A stretch of DNA of 64,000 nucleotides, taken from positions 5,884,683 through 5,948,682 of the forward strand of contig ML664152.1 in the NCBI GenBank assembly GCA_007570785.1. The letters run 5' to 3'. Positions 46,334-56,607 of this stretch are shown here, piece by piece. Origin of the DNA: Antilocapra americana (Eukaryota; Chordata; Mammalia; Artiodactyla; Antilocapridae). Position numbers and translations under genes: made by a program. Below the pieces are notes generated by a model. That model ran no database searches, had not been told where the DNA came from, and saw only the letters and a program-made list of their open reading frames with translations. The stretch's first letter is position 1. Each line of letters begins with the position of its first letter.

Positions 46334-46905
46334 TGTTACCTACTAGGTAAGATAGCCTTGTCCCCCTTAATCAATAGAAAGTGATCAGTGGCCAGACAAG
46401 AAATTCAGGCAAAGGCTTTATTGGGGCCTGGGGGAGTGAGAACAAGCAACAGGTTTTCTGAGGGGTGAGGGTAGGGGTGTGTCCAGGGGTCAGGCCAGGG
46501 GGGTGTCTTGGCCGTTTTGCCCACCGCTTTGGGGCTGTTGTGTGCAGGGGGCATGCACAGTACCCTACTTTTGCTCCCTATACTGTTTTTGCCCCAAGTG
46601 CCTCAAAAGTGACAGTTGGGTTTTTTTGGTCTCTTGTTTCTTTTGGGTCCAGAATTTGCCCCAGATGCACGTGCATGTATTTTTAGTCCCATACAGTTTC
46701 TTTGAATTTTGTTGCTGGAAGAGAGGGTCCTGGGTCCCAGATCTCAGCCTGTCTCAAATGGCACTCTCACCTGGTGGCATCCTGAGTGGGGTCGTTTACC
46801 TTCACCCGCTTCTCCTCTTCATGGGAGGGTTCTCCTCCTCCCAACTGGCGCCTCTGTTGTTCAGTGTTCAACACACACTGAAAAGGTGTTGAACACTGAA
46901 CAGAG
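46334..46905 (-). repeat. Probable solo LTR of an endogenous retrovirus
   Basis: On the minus strand there is a polyadenylation signal AATAAA (complement at 46417-46422) followed by gcctttgcctg, an arrangement typical of the LTR R region. The C/A-rich upstream stretch fits a U3. The plus-strand left edge begins TGTTACC at 46334 after tgaaca. The right edge is not fixed; it may end in the hairpin at 46858-46902. No gag, pol or env remnants lie nearby, so it would be a solo LTR. Could instead be a gene 3' end on the minus strand. Confidence 0.42.
46858..46902. repeat. Perfect 17-bp inverted repeat (hairpin), 11-base loop
   Basis: The arm tgttcagtgttcaacac at 46858-46874 is exactly complementary to gtgttgaacactgaaca at 46886-46902. 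A third partial copy (gtgttcag...gtgttgaac) follows at 46905-46923. No T-run follows, so it is not a terminator. Confidence 0.9.
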
Positions 46906-46976
46906 TGTTCAGAAAGTGTTGAACGAGGAAGCCAGAAAAGGATAAAAAGCTTGTGTGCGTGCCTACATGCGTGGGA

Positions 46977-47182
46977 AATGACTACAGTCCTGTCCGACTC
47001 TTGGTGACCCAATGGACTGTAGCCCACCAAGCTCCTCTGTCCATGAGATTCTCCAGGGAAGAATACTGGAGTGGGTTGCCATGCCCTCCTCCAAGGGACC
47101 TTCTGGACCTAGGTATCAAACCCGAGTCTCATGTCTCCTGCCTAGGCAGGCAGTTCTCTACCCTAGCACCACCTGGGAAGTC
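46977..47182 (-). mobile_element. Bov-tA SINE
   Basis: Antisense: cagtcctgtccgactcttgg to agcaccacctgggaagtc. Confidence 0.9.
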
Positions 47183-47574
47183 GAAAAAAAGAAACTCATC
47201 CCTCCCCTCAAATTCAGAACACAGACTTTGGAGCTGAAGATTTTTTTCATTAAAACTATCAGACGATTGGGTGCTAAAAGAGAACCCTGTACTTGACTGA
47301 GTCTTCCAACAGAAGTTCATGGAAACCCAACACCATCCTCCCATGTTCTCCAGTGTGGGGAGAAGCCCTGACCTCCACCGACACTTCTTAGTCTCTTTGG
47401 CTCCATTCCAGCCATATCACCCCTCCATGTGGACATAGAAGTACCTGCGGTGGTGGGGAGAGGGCTCTGCCATGGGTGCTGGAAATTCCAATGTATTTGA
47501 GTGTTTCTGACTCAGGTCAGCCAGCCACTGCTACTGTTCTGGGTGCAGAGAATGAAGAGGGTTTGATTAACCTA

Positions 47575-47745
47575 ATCTTAATTCAAAGTCTGCTACTTGG
47601 ACCAGGAGCATCAGCATCACTGGAGAGCTTATTAGAAAAGGTCATAACCTCTGCCCCATCTCAGACTTGCTGAATCTGTCTGAAAAGGTGCTCAGGGGAC
47701 TCAAATGGGATGTGCTTTAGCATTTGAGAAGTGTGGATCCAGACT
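47575..47745 (+). repeat. MER5A hAT-type DNA transposon remnant
   Basis: ggaccaggagcatcagcatc, gagcttattagaaaaggtca, ctcagacttgctgaatctgt and tgctttagcatttgagaagt follow MER5A from end to end. Confidence 0.72.
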
Positions 47746-48049
47746 GTACATGAGCAAAAAAGTACATGGACTCCACTGAGATTTATGAGAGTTGCCCCTC
47801 TGCTCACTACAATTCTTCTCTCTCTCCCACCCTCATCATCTCAGAAAGCAGGAAACTAACCATTAATCCCAGGGCTGAAAGCCTAGAGAGCTCACCAGAA
47901 AGCCCCTCACAGCAGCTTTGCAGTTTCTTTAGAGTAGTCCAGCTGCCCATGCTCACTGCACCTAGCTTCCTACCAGATCGCCCACCTTCTCACCCTCTCT
48001 TTGCCTCTCCCTCTCGATCCAGTGCAGTGGATTTCCCTGCCCCACAGTC

Positions 48050-48245
48050 ATGCTGATTTTGCTAAAATCCTAATCTGTGCTTGTCATCTCTCTGCTGAGA
48101 AGGCTTGAGAGACTCCCCACTGCTCCTGGGGTAAATCTACACTGCTGGGTTTGCTTTCCGAGTCCCTCTGGTTGACCCCTCCAGCCTTGCCTCCTGTGAC
48201 ACCCACGGCTCTTTACTTGGTGAAGTCTCCCAGCTGCTAGCATGC
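48050..48245 (+). repeat. L2 LINE fragment, sense
   Basis: ctctctgctgagaaggcttg, gactccccactgctcctggg and gacccctccagccttgcctc follow the coding part of L2 near its C-terminus. Diverged. Confidence 0.5.
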
Positions 48246-48824
48246 TTACCTTCCACCCATGAACAAGAGAGAAAGAGGGAAGGAAGGAGGGCAAGGAGAG
48301 AGAGAGGTGGAGAGATACCTCCAAGTCCCAGAGGTCATACAGCTAGCCCACACAAAATTGAGAACCAGAAATTAAACAGAAGACCCATGGAAGGCGAAAT
48401 TTGAAAGGACTGAGCCTTTGTGCTAAAGATGCTGCACTTCAAGTCGTGGGAGTTCCTCATGGTCTTACCTCTTCTGTTTCACGTATCTCTCACCTCCTGC
48501 CTACCTGTAGTTCCCAGCCTGCTAGGAACCAAAAACAGTTGCTAAAGGCCAGAACTGAGGCCATGACACCAGGGGACAAGGGGCAGGCACTGAGGAAGGA
48601 GATAAATCCTATAAGGAGCTAAGCAGGCACTCAGAGAAGCCCCCAGGGATGCCACTGCCCCCTCAGACATCCTCTGATGATAGCTCATCTCAAGCGTCTA
48701 TGATGGCTGGTGTAGGTCACAGGACTGCAAGCTTGTGCCCATTGGGGGATTCAGCAGCTGAAAAGAGGAACTGCTCAGCTTCCTAGAATATCACTTGTAC
48801 TCCATGGAAATTCCAAGTGTTAGG

Positions 48825-49075
48825 TTTTTTTTTAATTATTGAAATAGAGTTGATTTACAATGTTATGTTAGATTCTGCCTTACAGCAAAGTGAATCAGTG
48901 ATCATTTATATTCCACATGTATATCGATTGATCAGTTATATTCCACTGATATATATTCCACATATATATCACAAATATTTGCATATATATCACATATGTA
49001 TCCACATAGATATATTCCACATATATATCCCCTGATCAGTTATGTTCCACATATCCACTCTTTTTTAGATCCCTT
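48825..49075 (-). mobile_element. L1 3' UTR, antisense, with internal A/T expansion
   Basis: T-run, then gaaatagagttgatttacaa and the ttacagcaaagtgaatcagt step, both standard for antisense L1 3' UTR. From about 48905 the sequence turns into a ladder of ATATTCCAC/TATATATC units instead of continuing along L1. Confidence 0.75.
48895..49062. repeat. AT-rich ladder of imperfect 20-30 base units
   Basis: Repeated gatcagttatattccac and atatatatcaca-like units inside an L1 3' UTR. gatcagttat occurs at about 48929 and 49034. Confidence 0.75.
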
Positions 49076-49130
49076 TCCCATGTAGGTCTTAATATCAAGT
49101 GTTAGTTTTAATGCTAAAATACTGCTAGGG

Positions 49131-49263
49131 GACTTTCCTAGTGGTTCAGTGGTTAAGACTCTGTGTTCCCAATACAGGGGCCCTGGGTTCAATCTCTGGT
49201 CAGGGAACTAGATCCTGAATGCTGGAACTAAGACCTGGTTTGGTCAGATAAATAAATAAATAT
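49131..49263 (+). mobile_element. CHR-2-type SINE
   Basis: ggactttcctagtggttcag, ctctggtcagggaactagat, ending in an (AAAT) tail at 49248-49262. Confidence 0.88.
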
Positions 49264-49293
49264 TGAAATGCTGCTATATTATAGAATATAATG

Positions 49294-49512
49294 TGTGTGT
49301 GTTAAGTTGCTTCAGTCGTGTCCAACTCTGTGATGCTATGGACCATAGCCCACAAGGCTCCTCTGTCCATGGGATTCTCCAGGCAAGAATACTGGAGTGG
49401 GTTGCCATGCCCTCTTCCAGGGAATCTCCCTGACCTAGGGATCAAACTCGCATCACTTATGTCTCTTGCACTGGCAGGCGGGTTCTTTACCACTAGCTCC
49501 ACCTGGGAAGCT
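49294..49512 (-). mobile_element. Bov-tA SINE with near-perfect duplication
   Basis: Antisense: ttgcttcagtcgtgtccaac to agctccacctgggaagctc. atagaatataat near 49280 and atagaatacaat near 49515 flank it. Confidence 0.92.
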
Positions 49513-50231
49513 CATAGAATACAATATCTGTGTACATTTCAAGGTTAAAACATCAAGTTTAAAGTATCGTTTTTCAAAGTTGTGAGTCCTTTTACGTTAC
49601 GATCCCAGAACCCAAAGTAAAGCCAGGAAACGATGGTAACCTTGTGTCAGTAGTGCTCTGGGGAAATTGTGCATCATGCTTGATATCACACCAGGTAGAG
49701 GAAGGACAATAGCTTCAATAGGTGACAAAGCCAGCAGGAAGAACAAAAACTGCCAACAAGCACTATTACGGGTTTTTTTGTTTTTTTTTTTAGGAATTCA
49801 AATCCTAATTCTCATGCAAACATAAAATGAAGCTAAGTCAAAGTTTGTAACTTATTGATGAGGAGATGGGTAAGATACTGCAGCTGGTTCAGTTGAGCAT
49901 TTGACTTACAGGGTTTGTATTCTCTACAGGACAGAAGGCATTTGTCTTGCCATGAACAGAAATCCCTTGCATTGTTACAGATCGGATATGTTTGTCTTGC
50001 TCTGTGTTTTCTATTGTTAAATGGTTAACTTCTATGTCTATGGAGTTATAAACAGCCCAGTTAAAGAAAAGCAAAAGTGAAGATGAATGGACTTGGTAAG
50101 GACACTCAATGCCCACATAATGAGTTTTTTTCCCATTTCATTTTTCCACAATTTTTCCTGACAATGTACTTTGGACTTTGTAGGTTGGAAGGCTGTTGTG
50201 GATTAGAAGACCTGGGGTGGAGCTGGACTTT

Positions 50232-50502
50232 CTTTTTACTTTTTTGGTTATTTATTTTTGGCTGTGCTGGGTCTTTGTTGTTGGCTGCAGGCTTTCTCCA
50301 GTTGCAGCAAGTGGGGGTTGCGCTCTAGTATCTCATTGCAGTGGCATCTCTTGTTGCAGAGTATGGGTTTTAGGCACTTGGGAATCAGTAATTGTGAAGC
50401 TTCATTGCCCTGTGGCATGTGGGGTATTCCTGGACCAGGGATTAAACCCGTGTCTCCTGTACTGGCAGGTGGATTCTTAACCACTGGACCATTAGGAAAG
50501 TT
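50232..50502 (-). mobile_element. CHR-2-type SINE, full length
   Basis: Antisense, from tatttttggctgtgctgggt through gcaggctttctccagttgca and gccctgtggcatgtggggta to aaccactggaccattaggaa. The best antisense CHR-2 copy in the window. Confidence 0.9.
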
Positions 50503-50629
50503 TGGTTAGGATATTAATCAAAAGCAAGAGCAATACCGAGTCTTTCTTCCACTTAGAGCCCACCCACACCATCGATTTAGTAATTCATAAGTATTAGCCA
50601 GTAGCAGAACTGTTGAGATTAAAATAGCA

Positions 50630-51655
50630 TTGTTGTTGTTATCAAGCCCTGGGTCGTGTCTGACTGTTTGAGACCACATGGACTGCAGCATGCCAGACTT
50701 CCCCATCTTTCACTATCACCCAGTTTTTTCAAACTCATGTCCACTGAATCAATGATTCCCTTCAACCATCTCATTTTCTGTAGCCCCTTTTCCCTCCTGC
50801 CCTCAATCTTTCTCAGCAGCAGGGTCTTTTCCAACCAGGTGGCGAAAGTATTGGAGTTTCAGCTTCAGCACCAGTCCTTCCAATGAATATTCAGGGTTCA
50901 TTTCCTTTAGGATTGACTGGTTTGATCTCCTTGCTGTCCAAGAGACTATCAAGAGTCTTGTACAACACCACAATTCAAAAGCAGCATTTCATTGTTCAGC
51001 CTTCTTTATGGGCCAACTCTCATATCTGTACATGACTACTGGAAAAACCATAGCTTTGACTATATAGGTCTTTGTCAGCAAAGTGATATCTCTGCTTTTT
51101 AATACACTGTCTAGGTTTGTCATAGCTTTCCTTCCAAAGAGCAAATGTCTTAACTTCAAGGCTGTATCCAGAGTCCACAGTGATTTTGAAGCCTAAGAAA
51201 AGAAAATCTGTCACTGTTTCCACCTTTTCCCCTTCTATTTGCCATGAAGTGATAGGACTGGGTGTCATGATCTTAGGTTTTTGAATGTTGCGTTTCAAGC
51301 CAACTTTTTCAGTCTCCTCTTGCACCCTCATCAATAGGCTCTTTAGTTCCTCTTCACTTTCTGCCATTAAAGTGGTATCATCTGCCTAACTGAGATTGTT
51401 CATGTTTCTCCCGGAAATCTTGATAATAGCTTATGAGGCATCCAACTTAACATTTAACATGATGTACTCTGCATAGAAGTTAAATAGCCAGGGTGACAAT
51501 ATACAGCCATGGTGGCTGGTGGTTTAGTCGCTAAATCCTGTCTGACTCTTGCAACCTCATGGACTGTAGCTACCAGATTCCTCTGTCCATGGAATTCTCC
51601 AAGGATACCATAGTGGGTTGTGATTTCTTTCTCCAATACAGCCTTGACATAGCTT
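50630..51655 (-). mobile_element. BovB 3' third, antisense, split by a SINE
   Basis: Antisense BovB 3' UTR and ORF2 C-terminal part. The minus-strand frame at 51020-51367 reads AESEEELKSLLMRVQEE and then a GEKVETVTDF region, which lies just after the YADD motif in the family. A SINE interrupts it at 51509-51635, and about 12 bases of BovB resume beyond. Confidence 0.92.
51509..51635 (-). mobile_element. Bov-tA-type SINE, short, inside BovB
   Basis: Antisense: ggtttagtcgctaaatcctg to ctttctcca. The 8-mer atacagcc at 51501-51508 and 51636-51643 marks the insertion exactly. The tRNA-like head is missing. Confidence 0.9.
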
Positions 51656-51852
51656 AATTTCTGAAAAAATTAAAAGTGCTCACTCAGTGCCTTGATAGGG
51701 AATGAAATGATACATATTTGATGCTTAAACTTTCCATTTAAACTTTAATGAAAAACCACAGTGATGGGAATTCTTTACACAGAAAGCCTTACCGGTTATC
51801 AAGACTTATCTTTGTGTTGGGGCAACCAAGGCCCAATTAAGAGTTTCCACTT

Positions 51853-51963
51853 AGCAGTCCACTCCAGTTTTCTTGCCCGGAGAATCCCATGGACAGAGGA
51901 GCCTGGCGGGCCACAGTTCATAGTGTTGTATAGAGTCAGACACAACTGAAGTGACTAAGCATT
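51853..51963 (+). mobile_element. Bov-tA SINE, 3' half only
   Basis: ccactccagttttcttgccc to gtcagacacaactgaagtga. Confidence 0.87.
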
Positions 51964-53056
51964 CTACTGTTAACGTGATGAGGAAACCGTGGACACATCC
52001 CTGCCCAACCCAGAGATGAGACCCTGTCAGTGCAAAAGTAGTCATCTAGGTTTATTCATGGATATTTATAATTGCTCAGTGAATTTAATAAAAATGTGTC
52101 TGATAAACAGCTTAAACAGTTTTATTGTATATGTTTATAATATGCCTCTATCAGACAGAAAATAACAGATGTTATTAAAGAGAAAATTTTCCTAGTTATT
52201 TAAATTTAGGAAAACATCATAGCTTGCATTAAAAAAAAATGCTTTGAAAAATAGCTAGTAAGATAGAATTTCCATTGTAATTTCTTGTCAAAGTGTTCAG
52301 GCAAATAACATTAAAAGCAAGACCAGCTGAACACTTAAATCAATTCATTGCCCATGTAGCTTGATTTTCTCTTCAAATGAAAAAAGAAAACCCTATAATG
52401 ATATTTTAAATGACTAAAACCACATTTATCCACAACTGGTTCCTAATAAATATTTAATCTTCCCTTTTGACTTTGCCGATAGAATCAAAATAAAATCTCA
52501 GACTGATGAAATGCTTTTCCAAAATTTTAAATAGATATTTTCTATTTTATAAGTAACACAAAATTAGTAGGACTTGTGCTTTTGTGTGCATATATGCACA
52601 TGCTTGTTTCCTTTTCCACTAACTATATTTCATTAATGTTTCTCATTTTCTAGAAATTAAGGAAAATCATTTGTGTTTTTTTTTAATTAGTCACAACTAA
52701 TTGGTTGTCAGATTTTATGAGCGGTTTCTCACTGACACAGCCAATCAGTATATAAAAAGCAAGTCAGATATATTTTTGAAAATAATTAAATCTGCCGTAC
52801 AGCTACTCTGCCTTAATTACATGTTCACAATTAGGCAGGCCTTGTGTCAGGAGCCTCCCTGATTGCATTCTATGTATTATCACCTCATTTTCAAGCACAT
52901 CTGTTGGAAGCAAGCCACCCTGTGCCTCACTTCTCCCCTCTTTTACACCTAGGAAAGTGCTGAGGCAGAGTGCTAAGTATTATAAATTGTCTTGCTAAAA
53001 TTCCTTGGGAGAAATCACAAGGACTTCACATATAATATAGTAAGTCCCCTACATAC
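51964..53056. other. Unique A/T-rich stretch, 1.1 kb
   Basis: No repeats recognised. It contains a TAATTAG-type dyad and adjacent CCAAT and TATA motifs at 52683-52757 (see findings). Confidence 0.5.
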
Positions 53057-53507
53057 AAACATGTTTGGTTTCAAGACCGTGACCCTACGTCTAATGAAGT
53101 TAGCCGAGGGACTCAACTAACACAATGGGATATGTAATACTCTACTGCAATAGGTTTACAATACTTTTCACACATACATAAAAAACAAAAACAAAAAATA
53201 AAGACAACACTTTTACTCTTACAGTAGAGTACCTTGAAAAGTGCAGTAGTACCAACTACATCACCATTGCTTTTGCTCTTGCTTCCAGACATCCTGGACT
53301 GGAAATAAAGATACTGCAGTATTGTACTCTATACATTCCTATTCAGTAAAGTGCACAAAAGTACAACCGCTTGTAGAGGATGAACACATCTGACAACGTA
53401 CACCAGACACGAGAATTCACTTATGTCATGGTGATGTAAATACATGTTTGTATCTTTGAAAGTTTGCACCTTGAAGATTCATATGTAGGGGACTTACAGT
53501 ATAAACA
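53057..53507 (-). repeat. Mariner/Tigger-like DNA element with terminal inverted repeats
   Basis: The left end agtaagtcccctacatacaa and the right end tatgtaggggacttacagta are inverted copies of each other, bordered by TA, as expected for the mariner superfamily. It is about 450 bases with no transposase frame, so non-autonomous. It lies in the opposite direction to the copy at 36022. Confidence 0.65.
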
Positions 53508-53828
53508 AAGGGAATTAAAAATTCTAGAATCAAAGTATTTATTGCACTCCCCTGTGAGCGCCCCATCTCTGGGAATATGTTACCTTTAGGTCTAATTCCT
53601 TTTGAAGTGACTCTAGAGAATGGGAAGATGTAGTGATTTTTCTAGCCTTGATTCTCAAAGCCAATGAAGTTTTCTTTTAGTTCAGTTTTAAAAACATGAA
53701 ATTGTTTCAAGTGACACTCATCTCATAGTGAGGAAAAATTTTGAAAAACTCTCTACTTCACCTTTTTTTAAAAAAATGTCCCTGGAGAAGACAAAGGAGA
53801 TAAGTCAGGTGAGAAATATTAACATCTG

Positions 53829-54037
53829 TTGTTGTTCAGTCCCCAAGTTGAGTCGGACTCTTTGTGACCCCATGGACTGTAGCCCATCGGGCTCCTCTGT
53901 CCACAAAATCCTCCAAGTAAGAGTACTAGAATAGGTTACCATTCCCTTCTCCAGGGGATCTTCCCAATCCAGGGATTGAACCAGAGTCTCCATCATTACA
54001 GGTAGATTCTTTACTGTCTGAGCCACCAGGGAGGCCC
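53829..54037 (-). mobile_element. Bov-tA SINE abutting BovB
   Basis: Antisense: ttgttgttcagtccccaagt to gagccaccagggaggccc, then directly BovB sequence. Confidence 0.9.
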
Positions 54038-54512
54038 CGGAATTTGCTCACATTCATGTCCATTGAATTGGTGATGCCATCCAAACATCTCATCCTCTGC
54101 TGCCCTCTTCTCTTTTTGCCTTCCATCTTTTCCAGTATCAGAGTCTTTTACAACAAGTCAGCTCTTTGCATCAGGAGGCCAAAGTATTGGAGCTTCAGCT
54201 TCAGCATCAGTTCTTCCAATGACTAATAGGACTGCTTTGCTCTAGAATTGACTGGTTTGATCTCCTTGTAGTCCAAGGGACTCTCTAGAGTCTTCTCCAA
54301 CACTACAGTTCAAAAGTGTCAATTCTTTGATGCTTAGTCTTTTTATGATCCAACACTCATGTCCATACATGACTACTGGAAAAACTATAGCTTTGACTAG
54401 ATGGACCTTTGTCAGCGAAGTAATGTCTCTGCTTTTTAATAAGTTGCCTAGGTTTGTTCTTTTGTTCTAACTTTTCTTCCAAGAAGCAAGCATCTTTTAA
54501 TTTCATTAATAT
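54038..54512 (-). mobile_element. BovB 3' part, antisense, next to a Bov-tA SINE
   Basis: Antisense BovB from the aattggtgatgccatccaa step through the ORF2 C-terminus to about 54512 (tttcttccaagaagcaagc). Its usual extreme 3' end is replaced by the Bov-tA at 53829-54037. The two were joined either by insertion of the SINE or by recombination between their shared ends. Confidence 0.88.
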
Positions 54513-54639
54513 CTGCACATGCAAAAAAAAAGAATTATTTTTATTAGTTTGAGAGTTAATAAGTCTGTGTTTTAAATGTGTTCAAAGAAAACACATCTGA
54601 TTTAGTTGTTTTTCTGTTGCTATAAGGGCATAACATTAG

Positions 54640-54843
54640 ATATCTAGTAGAGAAGGTGGTGCAGTGGTAGAGAATCTGCCTGCCAAGCAGGAGATATAAG
54701 AGATGGGCTTGATCCCTGGATCAGGAAGATCCCCTGAAGGAAGAAAGGGCAACTCACTCCAGTAATCTTGCCTGGAAAATTCCATGCACAGAAGAGCCTG
54801 GTGGGCTACAATCCATGGGGTCACAAAGAGTCAAACATGACTG

Positions 54844-54845
<2 letters not shown>
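54640..54845 (+). mobile_element. Bov-tA SINE with CA microsatellite at its 3' end
   Basis: Damaged head at 54640-54670, then ggatcaggaagatcccctga and gtcaaacatgactgag, followed directly by the CA run. Confidence 0.9.

Positions 54846-54880
<35 letters not shown>
54846..54880. repeat. (CA)n microsatellite, about 17 units
   Basis: Uninterrupted CA run grown from the SINE tail; same arrangement and almost the same length as the GT run at 16647. Confidence 0.97.
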
Positions 54881-54882
<2 letters not shown>

Positions 54883-56149
54883 ATACGCATACACACAGAA
54901 GGTGCTTCATGGAGTAGATTAAGTATATAGTCATTATATTTGGAATGATGGTTAGCATAGCTGCATTGTAGAATCATGAAATGTGAGGAATTCACTTAGG
55001 TGAATCAAGAGGTGAGGAATGATTTTCATTTCTGTACAACAATATGCACAGCAGGGTGGTAGTGTGCCATTTTCATGTATAAATAAATGAGGCACAAGCT
55101 CATAGGAAGGAGAGAGTCCCAGAGGGGTGGTGTCGCCCTCACAGTAATGATAGTGAGTTCAGCAGGTTTCCAGATTTCTTGTGTTTTGCTCAGCCAGAGA
55201 CAGTGTATGCACTATGTGGGATGAGGGGGGCAGCCTTGGGTCAGTAGCCAGTGCAGTGGCTTGTGTTGGTGCTCTGCCCCTCACTTGCCTGTGGCCTCAT
55301 AAATTGTTCTTTCCCTCATCAGCTGCCTTCTTCCTACCAGGATGCCCAATATGTGTTCTGTTGGCCCCTGGGAGGGAGCAGTTAGTCATGATGACCCCCG
55401 CCCCCTCAAACCCAAATTCTGACCAAGCTCCAAGGCTCTGCTGTAGTGAATTAGGACAGTGCTTATATTGTCATAATTTACTGTTTGTACCAGTGAATGT
55501 GGTTCTGGCTTTATTGTGCATTTCAAAAACTAGAAGGAAGTTATAGTCTTGTAGCATTGTTGAATTATTTTTTGGCCTTTCCACCCGGTACTGAAGAATG
55601 TTGGTCTTGGGTACATTTCATGTTTCTGAGCAAGGCTTTCCTTTGCTCCCATGAACTTTCTTTCTCTTTTATTCAATGGATCTATTTTATTTATTTTTCC
55701 CCCATGAACTTTCTACAGTAAGTGGCTTCTGTCATAGCAGCTTCTGTGAGAAGAGCTAAAATTGAATGTAACAGCTCTAAGATTATTTTTTTTAGATGAA
55801 TAGACATTGTTAATTCTTTTCTGAGACAACATATTTGGTAGATTGGTCAAAAAACATTTCCAGTTGCATCAGAGAGAAAATATGTAAATATTAATATTTT
55901 GAGAGTTTTCTGTCCTTGACCCAATAATATCTTTCAGGGCTAGTTATCCCAAGTTTTAATGGGGATTTAGTCATGGCTTCCTGGTACACACTTATATATA
56001 TTGTTGCTTTAAAATTCTGCACTCAGTATAAGGTACATCATTCTGTAATATGAATGCATGCTAGCACTGGGTCCTACGTTAATAGCTTTCAGCAACAACA
56101 GAGCCAAATTTCTGCCTTCAAAATCATTATACATTACATATTTAGACCT
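54881..56149. other. Unique stretch
   Basis: The 121-codon frame at 55181 has no recognisable domain. Nothing else is seen. Confidence 0.5.
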
Positions 56150-56607
56150 TTTTTTTATTGACCTATACTTGATTCACAATAGTGTGTTAGCTTCAGGTAT
56201 ACACTTTTTTGTACACAACTTTGTTGGTTATACCCATACACAAATTATTTTTCAGATTCTTTTCCAGTATAGGCCATTATGATATACTGAATATAGTTCC
56301 ATGTGCTTTACAATAGGTCTTTGTTGTTTATCTATTTTATAAACAGTGGTGTGTATACATTAATTCCATACTTCTAAGTTATTCTTCCCCCAACCTTTCC
56401 TCTTTGGTAAGTTCATTTTCTAAATCTCTAAGTCTATTTCTGTTTTGTAAATGATTTCCTTTATATTATTTTTTAGATTCCACATATAAGTGAAACCATA
56501 TAATAATTGACTTTCTATGTCTGATCTACTTCACTTAGCAAGATAATCGCTAGGTCCATCCACATTGCTACAAATGGCTTTATTTTGTTCTTTTTATGGT
56601 TGAGTAC
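56150..56607 (-). mobile_element. L1 3' end, antisense, left part (split by BovB)
   Basis: Antisense L1 3' UTR and ORF2 end up to the ggttgagta step at about 56607. The expected continuation, atattccattg, appears only at 59307 after the BovB. The L1 was therefore resident first. Confidence 0.85.

Noticed and set aside
46336..46350. Short palindrome ttacct-act-aggtaa
   Set aside because: Six-base arms are expected by chance in 64 kb; kept only as context for the possible LTR edge.
55181..55546. 121-codon plus-strand frame with Cys and Leu
   Set aside because: No recognisable family, and the frame starts mid-sequence without exon signals.
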